Below the pieces are notes generated by a model. It was not told where the DNA came from. It searched no databases and saw only the letters and a program-made list of their open reading frames with translations. The position numbers were made by a program, and so were the translations under genes. This document shows, piece after piece, positions 15,157 through 24,241 of a stretch of 48,629 bases of DNA. This DNA comes from Nitrosospira multiformis (GTDB taxonomy: Bacteria > Pseudomonadota > Gammaproteobacteria > Burkholderiales > Nitrosomonadaceae): NCBI GenBank assembly GCA_017306155.1, contig JAFKJB010000022.1, positions 1-48,629 of the forward strand, given 5' to 3'. The stretch's first letter is position 1; each line of letters begins with the position of its first letter.

Positions 15157-16382
15157 AACAAGTGGCAAACAAGAGCATGCTCAAAATCATCATTCCCGTT
15201 CTTGTCGTGCTGGCAGGCATCAGTATTTCGTGGGCGATTGCTGTTCATCGACCATCACTGAAATCCGAATTGCCGGATAGCGGAATACCAGTGGTACGGG
15301 TAATCGAGGCAACTCCACAAACAATCAGGCTCAATATCCGCTCACAGGGTGTGGTCGTGCCCCGTACCGAGATCGATCTCGTCCCCGAGGTAGCGGGTCA
15401 AATCGTCCGCCTTCATCCCAGCTTGGCCGCCGGGGGATTTTTTGAGGCGGGCGATACCCTGATGATGATCGATACCCGCGACTATGATCACGCGATTGCC
15501 GAGGCGCACGCGCGCATTGCCGAGGCGGAGCGCCAGGTTGCGATGGAAGAGGCGCAGGCGGAACAGGCGCGCCATGAATGGCGGGTTCTGGGAGAGGGAA
15601 TGCCTTCGCCTTTGACCATGCGCGAACCGCAACTGGCGGAGGCACGTGCAAAACTGAAGGCAGCGCAGGCAGACATGGTAAAAGCCCGCCTGCAGCGAAG
15701 CCGCTGCGAGTGGCGCTCGCCGTTTGCCGGACGTGTGCGCAACATGCACATTGGTCTTGGTCAGTACGTTCAGCCTGGGGAAAAACTGGCCCGCCTTTAT
15801 GCGACCGATGTTGCCCAGATACGCTTGCCTTTGGCGATCGACCAATTCGCGTACCTCGATCTCCTGCTCGATCACAGGAACAACAAGGCAGAAAGAGGGC
15901 CGAGGGTCATCCTGAGCGGAGAGTTTGCCGGTGTCACTCACCGCTGGGAGGGGCACGTTATCCGGACGGAGGGCGCGCTGGATGAGGAAACAGGACTCCT
16001 CCACGCCGTTGCCGAAGTACGGAATCCTTATAAGGTCGAGCCAGGCCAGCCCCCGCTCATGCCCGGCTTGTTTGTAAAGGCCGAGATCGAAGGGCGGGAA
16101 CAGGCCAATGTGTTTGTATTGCCGCCCGGTGCCGTCAATGCCTCCCAGGAAGTGTTACTGGTCGACGCGGACAACCGTCTATATATCCGCCGTGTAGAAA
16201 TATTGCGGCGTGAGCCCGATCGCATTCTCGCAAAAAGCGGGTTGAACGCAGGAGACAGACTGGTCATCTCAAGAATCGAGATTCCGGTGGAAGGAATGAA
16301 GGTCAACGCCGAGATTGCGACCCCGGAGCCGAAGCTCAAAAAAGCTGGCCTCGAAGCGCCAATACAGGGCAACCCCCTATGA
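15141..16382 (+). CDS. RND efflux membrane fusion (periplasmic adaptor) protein
   Basis: A 413-residue HlyD/AcrA-family adaptor. An N-terminal membrane segment (KIIIPVLVVLAGISISWAI, near residues 15-33) anchors it in the inner membrane. A lipoyl-like half-motif (VPEVAGQIVRLHPSL), a long alpha-helical hairpin (about 110-180) and the second lipoyl half (SPFAGRVRNMHIGLGQYVQPG) follow in order, then beta-barrel and membrane-proximal domains. The TTG start at 15141 is supported by a perfect AGGAGG six bases upstream and overlaps the end of the outer-membrane factor gene; an ATG at 15177 is a later alternative with no such site. It should join the RND permease to the outer-membrane channel. Confidence 0.93.
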   Translation: MRGVLKQVANKSMLKIIIPVLVVLAGISISWAIAVHRPSLKSELPDSGIPVVRVIEATPQTIRLNIRSQGVVVPRTEIDLVPEVAGQIVRLHPSLAAGGFFEAGDTLMMIDTRDYDHAIAEAHARIAEAERQVAMEEAQAEQARHEWRVLGEGMPSPLTMREPQLAEARAKLKAAQADMVKARLQRSRCEWRSPFAGRVRNMHIGLGQYVQPGEKLARLYATDVAQIRLPLAIDQFAYLDLLLDHRNNKAERGPRVILSGEFAGVTHRWEGHVIRTEGALDEETGLLHAVAEVRNPYKVEPGQPPLMPGLFVKAEIEGREQANVFVLPPGAVNASQEVLLVDADNRLYIRRVEILRREPDRILAKSGLNAGDRLVISRIEIPVEGMKVNAEIATPEPKLKKAGLEAPIQGNPL

Positions 16383-16455
16383 GCGGCGCTTTTATACCCC
16401 ACTGTTCTGCGTTCCACCCGCTATGTCAACCGCTTGACCGGGGGAGGATCCGTTT

Positions 16456-16473
16456 GTGAGTTTTTTTGAATGA
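16456..16473 (+). CDS. Five-codon leader frame coupled to the RND permease start (candidate)
   Basis: GTG AGT TTT TTT GAA TGA. The strong ribosome binding site GGGGGAGGA lies eight bases before this GTG, while the RND permease ATG at 16470 has no site of its own at a proper distance. The leader stop TGA overlaps that ATG (ATGA). Ribosomes that translate the leader could restart at the permease. Whether the peptide is made is unknown. Confidence 0.35.
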   Translation: MSFFE

Positions 16474-19400
16474 AGGGCATCTTCCCTTCTTCCCTTCCCT
16501 CCGGACCGATCGCGTGGTTCGCGGCCAATCCGATCGCTGCCAACCTCCTCATGCTGCTCATTCTGCTTGGAGGTGCGAGCAGCCTGCTGCTGATGGACAA
16601 GGAAGTATTCCCCCGCTTCATGCCCCATCAGATCGAGATCAAGGCGGTCTATCCCGGAGCGGGTCCTCTGGAGATCGAAGAATCCGTTTGCGTCCGCATC
16701 GAAGAGGCAATCTACAACTTGCCCGGCATTAAAAGGCTGAACTCGGAAATTGTGGAGGGGGAATGCACAGTCAAGCTGACCGCCCTGCCCACCTACGACA
16801 GGGATCAGGTGATGAATGCGGCGCGTGGAAGGGTGCAAGCGATTCAGCGCTTGCCGAAAGGCCTGGAGAAGATTGACGTGCAGCCGGCAAACCGCATCGG
16901 AGACGATGGCGTTATCTGGGTCGCGCTATATGGCCCTACCGACCCGCTTACTCTCAGGCGTCTGGGGGACGAGGTTCATGCCGAGCTCTCTCGCATACCT
17001 GGGGTAACGCGGGCGCACAACTATTACGAGTTGCCGTACGAGATTGCAATCGAGGTCTCCACGGAGAAACTGCGCCAGTATGGCGTGTCGCTCAACGAGG
17101 TGACGGAAACCATTCGACGCGCTTCGGTGGATCTGCCCGGAGGGGTAATGAAGAATCCGGCAGGCGAGCTGCTGCTCAGGGTCAAGGGCAAAGCCCAGGA
17201 TGACGTATCGGTTGGAAATCTGGTGGTGAGTACCCGCTTGGACGGAAGCCGTGTGCTGCTTCGTGAGGTAGCAGTCATCAAGGACGGCCTGGAAGAGCGG
17301 TTGTCAGAGTGGCACCATAATGGGGAAACCGCTCAAGGCTGGGAAATTCATGCCGAAAAAGATTCAGTGGCAGTGGCGCGCCGTGTCAAGGCTTACGTAG
17401 CGGAAAAAAAAGCGGAACTTCCCCAGGGAGTGGGTCTGACCACCTGGTGGGATGATTCGCAGGCTTACGAAGAGCGCATTGGCACCCTGCTTGAGGATGG
17501 ACTCACGGGATTCGTACTGGTCTGCCTCATCCTGACGCTGTTCCTTCAGTTCAAAGTGGCTATATGGGCCGGAGCGGGGATCCTGACGTCGATATTCGGT
17601 GCGTTCTGGCTGATGCCAGCGCTGGATATTTCCCTCAACATGCTGTCACTGTTCGGCTTCCTGCTGGCGATGGGAATTCTTGTAGATGATGCAATTATCA
17701 TAGGAGAAGCCATCTATGCCCGCCAGGAAGAGGCGAACGCAGGAGCCGCTGCCGCGACGGATGAAGGGAACGGCTCATCGGCTGAAAAATTCCGCTGGAT
17801 GCAAAGAAACCTGCAGGCAGCCATCCTTGGCGCGCGCGAAGTCGCGCTGCCGGTTACTCTCGCCGTCATGATCGCGCTCGTCGCGTTTCTGCCCGGCCTT
17901 TTCCTGCCGGGCTGGGCGGGCCAGATGATGAAACCCATCTGTCTGGTAATGGTTCTCACGCTGGTATTTTCGCTGGTTGAAGCGCTGCTGATCCTGCCCT
18001 CTCATCTGGCGACACCGTCCAGGAGCACATGGGCCTATCCGCCCTTGCTGCGTCTGCGCGCCGCACTCAATCATGGATTGCAGCAGTTCGTCCACCGTGT
18101 TTACGAACCATTGCTACAGAAAGCGCTCGCCTGGCGTTATCTCACGATCGCCATTTTCGCTGTCCTGCTGATGCTGGCTGTGGCATTGGTGGCCGGAGGT
18201 CATGTGCGGATGACCTTGCAGGCGGACGTGACAAAAGAGAGCTTCTGGGTCTATCTGAAATTGCCCGAAGACACACCCTATAGCGAAACGCGGAGAATAG
18301 CGGAAAAAGTGGAACAGGCGCTGCTGCAACTGCGGGAAGACCTGGATAGAGAGACAGCAGGCAATGATCCTGATATCGGCGGGAGCGTCATCGTCGGCAT
18401 GGAAACAATCATCGCGGAACATAGTGCGGGTTTCTGGACCGAACTCTCTCCCACTGGCCGCCAGCACATCGTGGTAGAGGACTTCATCCGGGAATGGCGC
18501 AAGCGTATTGGTGACATCGGCCGGGCCAAAATCGACTTTCTGTATAAGGAGGGAGATCTCCCCTACGATATCGAATTTGATCTCGGCCACCCCGATCCGG
18601 GAACCCTGGCGGCCGCCGTGGCGGTATTCAAACAGAAACTGGCGGATTATATCGGGGTATACGATGTGGTGGATTCCGCCGAGGCCGGCAAACCCGAAGT
18701 CCGCCTGCGCCTCAAACCCGAGGCGGAACGGCTGGGTATCCGGCTGGAAGATATTGCCGAGCAAATGCGCTATGCCTACTATGGTGACGAGGTGCATCGG
18801 CTGCAACGAGGACGCAATGAGGTCAAAGTCATGGTACGCCTGCCGCGTAGCGAAAGGCAATCACTCGACGATCTGCAAAACCTTCCAGTTCGTTTGCCCA
18901 GCGGAGCCCAGGCCCCCTTGGGAGTCCTTGCGGAAATCGAACTGATGCCCGGCCAGGCAAAACTGCTTCGCCAGGACCGGCAGCGCATCCTCAAGGTACA
19001 AGCCCAGACCGATCCCAAACTTGCTGATGTGAACCAGATTTACGCCGGTTTTGCAGCGCATGAAATACCTGAAATAAAACGCCAGTTTCCAGGGTTGGAT
19101 ATCGATATTGGCGAAGAGCGCCAGGAACAGGAACAGACGATCCAGAAACTGGTGCTTTTTACCGGAGCCGCCCTGGCCGTTATCTATGCCCTGATTGCCA
19201 TCCCCTTTCGCTCGTATACCAAGCCGCTGATCTTTCTTCTGGCAGCTCCGGTGGCCTGGAGCGGCGCGGTGTGGGCGCACTGGCTGATCGGTCTTCCGCT
19301 ATCCATGGAGTCGCTGGTGGGCATGATCGCCGCGAGCGGGGTGGTAATAAACGATAGCCTGGTGCTGCTGGATTACGTACAAAAACGGGGAGACAGCGGC

Positions 19401-19661
19401 CGGCCCGTCTCGGCGCTTATCCTGGAGGCGTGCAGCGCCCGCTTCAGGCCAATTCTGCTCGCATTTCTCACCAACTTTGTCGGGTTTCTTCCCATCCTGC
19501 TCGAAAGGAGCGAGCAGGCACAGTTCCTGGTCCCCATGACGCTCTCCCTGACCGTGGGGCTGCTGGTGGGCATGGCCGCAAGCCTCATACTGACGCCCGT
19601 GTGCTATGCTGTCACCGAGCCTTCCAGCAGGCAACCGGTGCTGGCGGAAATGGCTCACTGA
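16470..19661 (+). CDS. RND-family efflux permease (AcrB-like)
   Basis: A 1063-residue inner-membrane proton-driven pump with the usual duplicated plan: one membrane helix near residues 15-40, a large periplasmic domain, six helices, then the same again. Helix 4 keeps the two proton-relay aspartates (MGILVDDAIIIGEAI), equivalent to AcrB Asp407/408. In helix 10 the segment SGVVINDSLVLLDYV has a hydrophobic residue where AcrB has Lys940, a feature of a distinct RND subgroup with this signature. A poorly conserved linker rich in Ala, Glu and Gly (about 415-432) follows helix 4. It completes the pump encoded by the two preceding genes, 87 bases after the adaptor gene. Next to a siderophore-type synthetase and a Fur box, export of that product is a reasonable guess, but drug or fatty acid efflux is not excluded. 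Confidence 0.93.
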   Translation: MKGIFPSSLPSGPIAWFAANPIAANLLMLLILLGGASSLLLMDKEVFPRFMPHQIEIKAVYPGAGPLEIEESVCVRIEEAIYNLPGIKRLNSEIVEGECTVKLTALPTYDRDQVMNAARGRVQAIQRLPKGLEKIDVQPANRIGDDGVIWVALYGPTDPLTLRRLGDEVHAELSRIPGVTRAHNYYELPYEIAIEVSTEKLRQYGVSLNEVTETIRRASVDLPGGVMKNPAGELLLRVKGKAQDDVSVGNLVVSTRLDGSRVLLREVAVIKDGLEERLSEWHHNGETAQGWEIHAEKDSVAVARRVKAYVAEKKAELPQGVGLTTWWDDSQAYEERIGTLLEDGLTGFVLVCLILTLFLQFKVAIWAGAGILTSIFGAFWLMPALDISLNMLSLFGFLLAMGILVDDAIIIGEAIYARQEEANAGAAAATDEGNGSSAEKFRWMQRNLQAAILGAREVALPVTLAVMIALVAFLPGLFLPGWAGQMMKPICLVMVLTLVFSLVEALLILPSHLATPSRSTWAYPPLLRLRAALNHGLQQFVHRVYEPLLQKALAWRYLTIAIFAVLLMLAVALVAGGHVRMTLQADVTKESFWVYLKLPEDTPYSETRRIAEKVEQALLQLREDLDRETAGNDPDIGGSVIVGMETIIAEHSAGFWTELSPTGRQHIVVEDFIREWRKRIGDIGRAKIDFLYKEGDLPYDIEFDLGHPDPGTLAAAVAVFKQKLADYIGVYDVVDSAEAGKPEVRLRLKPEAERLGIRLEDIAEQMRYAYYGDEVHRLQRGRNEVKVMVRLPRSERQSLDDLQNLPVRLPSGAQAPLGVLAEIELMPGQAKLLRQDRQRILKVQAQTDPKLADVNQIYAGFAAHEIPEIKRQFPGLDIDIGEERQEQEQTIQKLVLFTGAALAVIYALIAIPFRSYTKPLIFLLAAPVAWSGAVWAHWLIGLPLSMESLVGMIAASGVVINDSLVLLDYVQKRGDSGRPVSALILEACSARFRPILLAFLTNFVGFLPILLERSEQAQFLVPMTLSLTVGLLVGMAASLILTPVCYAVTEPSSRQPVLAEMAH

Positions 19662-19758
19662 AGGTTCGAAATTTGATTTTTTTCAGTACTTGGAATAAAT
19701 ACCCGGTATTGAAAACCGGAATACGGGCAACTGCCCATTCAATTGTAAAGCGTCAGAT

Positions 19759-20877
19759 ATGGAATCCGTTTTGAAGCAGTCGCGGCGCATCGTGGTCAAG
19801 GTCGGCAGCAGCCTGGTAACGAACCAGGGGCAAGGGCTTGACCATGCGGCGCTCGCGCACTGGGCCGGGCAAATCGTTAAACTCAAGAAGATCGGCAAGG
19901 AAGTGGTGCTCGTTTCTTCGGGGGCCATAGCGGAGGGGATGCAGCGCCTGAAATGGAAAAAGCGCCCGCACGCCGTCCACGAGTTGCAGGCGGCGGCAGC
20001 GGTAGGACAGATGGGCCTGGTGCAGGCCTATGAAACCTGCTTCCGCAAGCACGAATTGCACTCAGCCCAAGTTTTGCTCACCCACGAAGACTTGTCCGAC
20101 CGCAAGCGCTATCTGAACGCGCGCTCCACGCTGGCCACCCTCTTGAATCTGAACGTCATTCCAATCATCAATGAAAATGATACGGTAGCGACCGATGAAA
20201 TCCGCTTCGGCGATAACGATACGCTCGCCGCGCTGGTCACCAACCTGATCGAAGCGGATGTGCTGGTAATTCTGACTGATCAGCGAGGGTTATTCACGGC
20301 CGATCCGCGAAAGGATGCCCAGGCGAAACTGGTGGAGCAGGCGAAAGCCGGAGATCCGGACATCGAACGGATGGCGGGGGGCGCAGGCAGCGAAATAGGA
20401 CGGGGCGGCATGTTGACCAAAGTGCTGGCGGCCAGACGCGCAGCGAGAAGCGGCGCGCACACGGTGATCGCGTCGGGGCGCGAAGCGGATGTCCTGATTC
20501 GTCTCGCCCGGGGGGAAGCGATCGGCACCCAGTTGCTCGCGGAAACCATGATGCTCGCCGCCCGCAAGCAGTGGCTGGCGGACCATCTGCAAATCAGGGG
20601 AAATGTCACACTGGATGAAGGAGCGGTGGAAGCGCTCGCCATTGGCGGCAAAAGCCTTCTGCCGGTCGGCGTAACCGATGTGCGTGGCAACTTCGAGCGT
20701 GGCGAAGTCGTAGGCTGCCTCGATCCACAAGGAAGGGAAATCGCCCGCGGGCTGGCCAATTACAACGCTGTGGAAACCCGGCGCATTCTCCGCCGGGGAA
20801 GCGACGAGATCGAAAGCCTTCTCGGCTATATAGGCGAACCGGAACTCATCCACAGGGATAACCTGGTTCTGCTTTAA
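19759..20877 (+). CDS. proB: Glutamate 5-kinase
   Basis: A 372-residue protein catalysing ATP-dependent phosphorylation of glutamate, the first step of proline synthesis. The amino-acid kinase domain (about 8-255) shows [43 protein letters not shown] and the ATP-site region [15 protein letters not shown]-terminal PUA domain (about 275-360) begins near [14 protein letters not shown]. The length equals that of E. coli-type ProB with PUA. It starts 97 bases after the RND permease and ends convergent with the CNP1-like gene. In many betaproteobacteria proB directly follows obgE and is followed by the CNP1-like gene; here its upstream neighbour is the pump. Confidence 0.97.
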   Translation: MESVLKQSRRIVVKVGSSLVTNQGQGLDHAALAHWAGQIVKLKKIGKEVVLVSSGAIAEGMQRLKWKKRPHAVHELQAAAAVGQMGLVQAYETCFRKHELHSAQVLLTHEDLSDRKRYLNARSTLATLLNLNVIPIINENDTVATDEIRFGDNDTLAALVTNLIEADVLVILTDQRGLFTADPRKDAQAKLVEQAKAGDPDIERMAGGAGSEIGRGGMLTKVLAARRAARSGAHTVIASGREADVLIRLARGEAIGTQLLAETMMLAARKQWLADHLQIRGNVTLDEGAVEALAIGGKSLLPVGVTDVRGNFERGEVVGCLDPQGREIARGLANYNAVETRRILRRGSDEIESLLGYIGEPELIHRDNLVLL

Positions 20878-20892
20878 CGCTCTTCGTCTCCC

Positions 20893-20920
20893 GTTCGCCC
20901 TGGGCCTGTCGAAGGGCAAA
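20893..20920. repeat. REP-like palindromic element, copy 1
   Basis: Lies in the 63-base gap between the convergent proB and CNP1-like genes. Its core pairs GCCCT with AGGGC around GGCCTGTCGA. The CCTGTCGAAGGG theme recurs in altered form near 31528-31590 and inside dnaX near 33225-33263. It may also help transcription end between the two genes. Confidence 0.5.
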
Positions 20921-20940
20921 CCGGAAATCACGATTTCATT

Positions 20941-21471
20941 CTAATATCTGACTGCCCGTGGATGGATACCCGCTTTCAATGCGGCAACAGCCTCATCCGT
21001 ATCCTTCACTGTCTGAAGTCCGAGAGGACAGAAAAAATACCGGTAAAGCGCGCGCTGAGGATAGTTCTGGACGATACCTTCGAGATCGACCCATTTCGAC
21101 AATCCTGCCCGTGCCCAGGTTTTATCGCTGCGCCCATAGGCGTAGGTTCTTTTCTCTTCGGTCTGGCAGCGTATTCCCTCGTAGCTCACATTCATCGCAC
21201 CCGTGGGGGACTTGATGACGAGGGTGTAACGCACGACGCCATCTTCTCCCACTGTAATAGACGCACCGTCGACGTAATGCATATTCGAACTTGCGGGACC
21301 GGCATCGAATTGCAGCAGATTTTCCTGCTCGGGATAAGGGGGTAATTCCGTCTGCAGTTCAACCCACGGCCGTTCATGATCGAACTCATATTCGAATTTT
21401 TGTTGCTGGGCGGAAGCTGAAATCGATACGCTCGAAAGCAGCAACCAGAATATGAGCAGGCAAGTTCTCAT
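20941..21471 (-). CDS. CNP1-like family exported protein
   Basis: A 176-residue protein with an N-terminal signal peptide (about 1-22, hydrophobic FWLLLSSVSISASA then AQQ), so it is probably periplasmic. The remainder matches the plan of the CNP1-like family, of unknown function and common next to proB in betaproteobacteria: ERPWVELQTELPPYP near the start, then a central segment with GIRCQTEEKRTYAYG, and a C-terminal RALYRYFFCP. The ATG at 21471 shares bases with the TGA of the DUF3501 gene (TGATG); a GTG one codon earlier is also possible. This overlap suggests translation coupled to the redox gene group upstream. No function can be assigned. Confidence 0.85.
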   Translation of the reverse strand: MRTCLLIFWLLLSSVSISASAQQQKFEYEFDHERPWVELQTELPPYPEQENLLQFDAGPASSNMHYVDGASITVGEDGVVRYTLVIKSPTGAMNVSYEGIRCQTEEKRTYAYGRSDKTWARAGLSKWVDLEGIVQNYPQRALYRYFFCPLGLQTVKDTDEAVAALKAGIHPRAVRY

Positions 21472-22070
21472 CACCCCGCGAGATCCGCGGTCAGGTCATC
21501 CATCAAAGCATTCCGCACTGCTGCATCCACTTCCTGCCCCGGCACTTTATACGCAGAATGATCGATGCCCATGCTCAAAGAGGCGCCTTCACGCAATGTC
21601 TTTATCATTTCCAGCTCCAGTTCGAATCGCAGAAAATGGACGGAAGCAGTCTTTTTTTCATTCTCCCGGTTCAGGTCTTCATCCGCAATGGCATAGACCG
21701 GATCGAAGCCATTCACTTTTACCCACACCTTGTCCTCTACACCTATCAATTCGGCCAGTCTGGCTATGCGCTCGACAGGATCCGGGTACTCGATCATCAT
21801 CGTTGCCTTCCAGTTGGCTCCATCCGGCACCAGCGGATTGTAGGCTTCCAGTTCCTCCTGGATGCCCGCTTCCTCAAAAATCTTTTCTACCCGCAGCATC
21901 TCCTGGATCTGATACCGCATTGTCAACTCATCCTCGAAAATGAGTGTCACGTTCGTGCCGAGATGTACCTTGCGGTTACGTTTATGCGCCATTACGCGCG
22001 CACGGAATTCCTGCCGTGACTTTGTGTAATCTTCCAGGGTCATCAGGCTGCTGCGTGTGATCTGAGGCAT
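21471..22070 (-). CDS. DUF3501 family protein
   Basis: A 199-residue cytoplasmic protein that begins in the way usual for DUF3501 (MPQITRSSLMTLEDYTKSR) and contains AHKRNRKVHLGTNVTLIFED, QIQEMLRVEKIFE and YNPLVPDGANWKATMMIEYPD. The frame is open 54 codons further upstream, but the family start and lack of similarity argue for the ATG at 22070. Function is unknown; the gene is often found beside rubrerythrin and a heterodisulfide-reductase-like Fe-S protein, as here, which suggests a role in peroxide or redox handling. It begins 59 bases downstream of the Fe-S protein gene and overlaps the CNP1-like start by one base. Confidence 0.88.
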   Translation of the reverse strand: MPQITRSSLMTLEDYTKSRQEFRARVMAHKRNRKVHLGTNVTLIFEDELTMRYQIQEMLRVEKIFEEAGIQEELEAYNPLVPDGANWKATMMIEYPDPVERIARLAELIGVEDKVWVKVNGFDPVYAIADEDLNRENEKKTASVHFLRFELELEMIKTLREGASLSMGIDHSAYKVPGQEVDAAVRNALMDDLTADLAG

Positions 22071-22129
22071 AATTATTATTTGATCATGATAATGAATGGA
22101 GGCAACGCCAGCTGAACATCGGCAGCCGT

Positions 22130-23461
22130 TCAGGGCAGCCCGTATGCGATGCGCATGAGAGTCAGGGGATGCGCTTTCTGCGCACTTGTCTCGCCCATGC
22201 CCTGCTCGATATGGCGGCCAGCGATCGCGCAATCGGAGCTGATGTACTCAGGATCATGCTGGGCCATTTGCCTGAACACAGGCCTGCCGATTTTCATGGA
22301 GTCGGCAAAGTATTCGCTTTTTACACCCCAGGTGCCGTCATGCCCGGAGCAGCGCTCCACCACGGTCACCTTCGTGTCCGGCACCATCTGCAACAAATCT
22401 TTCGTCTTCTGCCCGATATTCTGCACGCGCAAGTGGCAGGGGATATGGTACGAAACCTTGCCTAGAGATTTTTTGAAATCTGTTTTCAACAGGCCATCAC
22501 GGTTTCGCATCGCCAGATACTCGAAGGGATCGAGCATGGCTTTGGCTACCGCCTGCACATCCTCGTCGTTCGGGAACATGAGCGGCAATTCCTGTTTGTA
22601 CATCAGTGTGCAGGACGGCACCGCGGTGAGTATTGCATAACCTTCCCTGGCCAGTTTCGCCAGCGGGGGAATATTTTTGTCCTTGAGTTCTTTCACCGCG
22701 TGCAAATCGCCCAATTCCAGCTTCGGCATTCCACAACAGGCTTCTTTCTCCACCAGTCGCGCTGGAATCCCGTTATGGTCCAGTACCTTCAATAAATCGT
22801 GCCCTATTCCAGGCTCGTTATAGTTGATATAACAGGTGGAATAAATTGCCACTTTCCCGGATGTTCGCTCGCCGTTGCGCACTTCGTGGTCCGCGTTCGG
22901 GTGTGCGGTTTTGCGAAACCTGTGACTGTCGTACTCCGGCAGCCTGCGTTCTGCATGAATGCCAAGCATGCTGTCCATCAGCTTGCGGGCAGGAGGCGCC
23001 TTGTTGATCGCATTGACTGCCTGGACCACGACGGGAATGCTGGCAAGCTTGCCCACCGCGTCGGTGCTGGACAACAGCTTGTCACGGAAACGCGCGCCGC
23101 CTTTTTCGTGCTTGATTGCCTTGGCACGCAGCATCAGGTGTGGAAAATCGACATTCCAGGGATGAGGCGGCACATACGGGCATTTCGTCATGGAGCACAT
23201 ATCGCAGAGATAGCAGCGATCCACTACTTCCCAATATCTCGATTTCTCCACTGCGTCCAGTTCGCCGGTCGGTCCCTCATCTATGAGATCGAACAAGCGC
23301 GGAAACGCAGTGCACAGATTTACGCAGCGGCGGCAGCCGTGACATATGTCGAAGACACGCTCCATCTCCGCCAACAACTTCGGCTCGTCATAATATTCCG
23401 GGTTTTCCCAATCAATGGGAAGGCGCTTTGGCGCCTCCAGGCTGCCTTCGCGAGTGGTCAT
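22130..23461 (-). CDS. Heterodisulfide reductase/GlpC-like Fe-S oxidoreductase
   Basis: A 443-residue protein with two ferredoxin-type [4Fe-4S] motifs near the N-terminus (CHGCRRCVNLC near residue 40, CYLCDMCSMTKCP near residue 84) and two CCG-type cysteine clusters in the C-terminal half (ACCGMPK, then IPCHLRVQNIG and CSGHDGTWG). This layout is shared with GlpC, glycolate oxidase iron-sulfur subunits and HdrD. No flavoprotein partner lies beside it; instead it sits between rubrerythrin and DUF3501, an arrangement seen in several proteobacteria. It probably passes electrons to rubrerythrin or a related oxidant sink, which is an inference. The ATG at 23461 starts the conserved part; the frame extends to a TTG at 23533. 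Confidence 0.9.
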   Translation of the reverse strand: MTTREGSLEAPKRLPIDWENPEYYDEPKLLAEMERVFDICHGCRRCVNLCTAFPRLFDLIDEGPTGELDAVEKSRYWEVVDRCYLCDMCSMTKCPYVPPHPWNVDFPHLMLRAKAIKHEKGGARFRDKLLSSTDAVGKLASIPVVVQAVNAINKAPPARKLMDSMLGIHAERRLPEYDSHRFRKTAHPNADHEVRNGERTSGKVAIYSTCYINYNEPGIGHDLLKVLDHNGIPARLVEKEACCGMPKLELGDLHAVKELKDKNIPPLAKLAREGYAILTAVPSCTLMYKQELPLMFPNDEDVQAVAKAMLDPFEYLAMRNRDGLLKTDFKKSLGKVSYHIPCHLRVQNIGQKTKDLLQMVPDTKVTVVERCSGHDGTWGVKSEYFADSMKIGRPVFRQMAQHDPEYISSDCAIAGRHIEQGMGETSAQKAHPLTLMRIAYGLP

Positions 23462-23614
23462 GCGTGAAAATGAACGGGGAAATAAAACAGATGGAAATTC
23501 AGATGGAAATTCCGGGATAGTACTCCGGGGCAATACAAACGGAAGGAGCGGGATTCAAACCCGATCCCTTCCGCTTGCTGTCTATAGTCGCCTGTCGAGC
23601 TACTTGTCGAATCG

Positions 23615-24034
23615 TCAGTCGCCGAGACTGTCCAGAGCCTTTTGAAAGCGGTTGGCATGAGAGCGCTCGGCCTTGCCGAGTGTCTCAAACCATTCGGCGA
23701 TTTCATCGAAACCTTCATCACGCGCGGTTTTAGCCATTCCGGGATACATATCCGTATATTCATGCGTCTCTCCCGCGATGGCTGTTTCAAGGTTGGCGCG
23801 GGTCGGACCGAACGGCAGGCCGGTGGCGGGATCTCCGCTCGCCTCCAGGTATTCCAGATGGCCGTGCGCATGCCCGGTTTCGCCTTCAGCGGTGGATCGG
23901 AAAACCACTGCAACGTCGTTTTGCCCTTCCACATCCGCCTTGTTTGCGAAGTAGAGGTAACGCCGGTTTGCCTGCGATTCTCCGGCAAAAGCCGCTTTCA
24001 AATTACCTTCCGTTTTCGTTCCTTTGAGTTCCAT
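23615..24034 (-). CDS. Rubrerythrin-type diiron protein lacking rubredoxin domain
   Basis: A 139-residue ferritin-like four-helix protein. The diiron ligands are visible in the two paired motifs: [10 protein letters not shown] and [10 protein letters not shown] in the first half, [12 protein letters not shown] and [10 protein letters not shown] in the second. Rubrerythrins reduce hydrogen peroxide at this centre. The C-terminal rubredoxin domain of classical rubrerythrin (about 190 residues) is absent, so it needs an external electron donor; the Fe-S oxidoreductase downstream is the obvious candidate. The ATG is supported by AGGAGGGG five bases upstream, the strongest ribosome binding site in this group, in keeping with an abundant protective protein. 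Confidence 0.93.
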   Translation of the reverse strand: MELKGTKTEGNLKAAFAGESQANRRYLYFANKADVEGQNDVAVVFRSTAEGETGHAHGHLEYLEASGDPATGLPFGPTRANLETAIAGETHEYTDMYPGMAKTARDEGFDEIAEWFETLGKAERSHANRFQKALDSLGD

Positions 24035-24241
24035 CGTTCCCCTCCTGTATCAAATTACCAATAAACAGAGCTTTCCGCCAATGTCACGGGATATGCGATT
24101 CAAATGAAACCGGGATCAACCGGAACCATACGCATCAGCTCGCTAAACTCTATGAGCCTATCGAAGGCTACTTGAGTTGTCAACCGTCTATATGCGTTCT
24201 TTATATTCCGCCTTTCTCCCGATGCGAACCGGACTGGAAAT

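Noticed and set aside
19690-19725. Possible terminator between the RND permease and proB (CCGGT/ACCGG)
   Set aside because: Only five pairs and no T-run; not enough to call.
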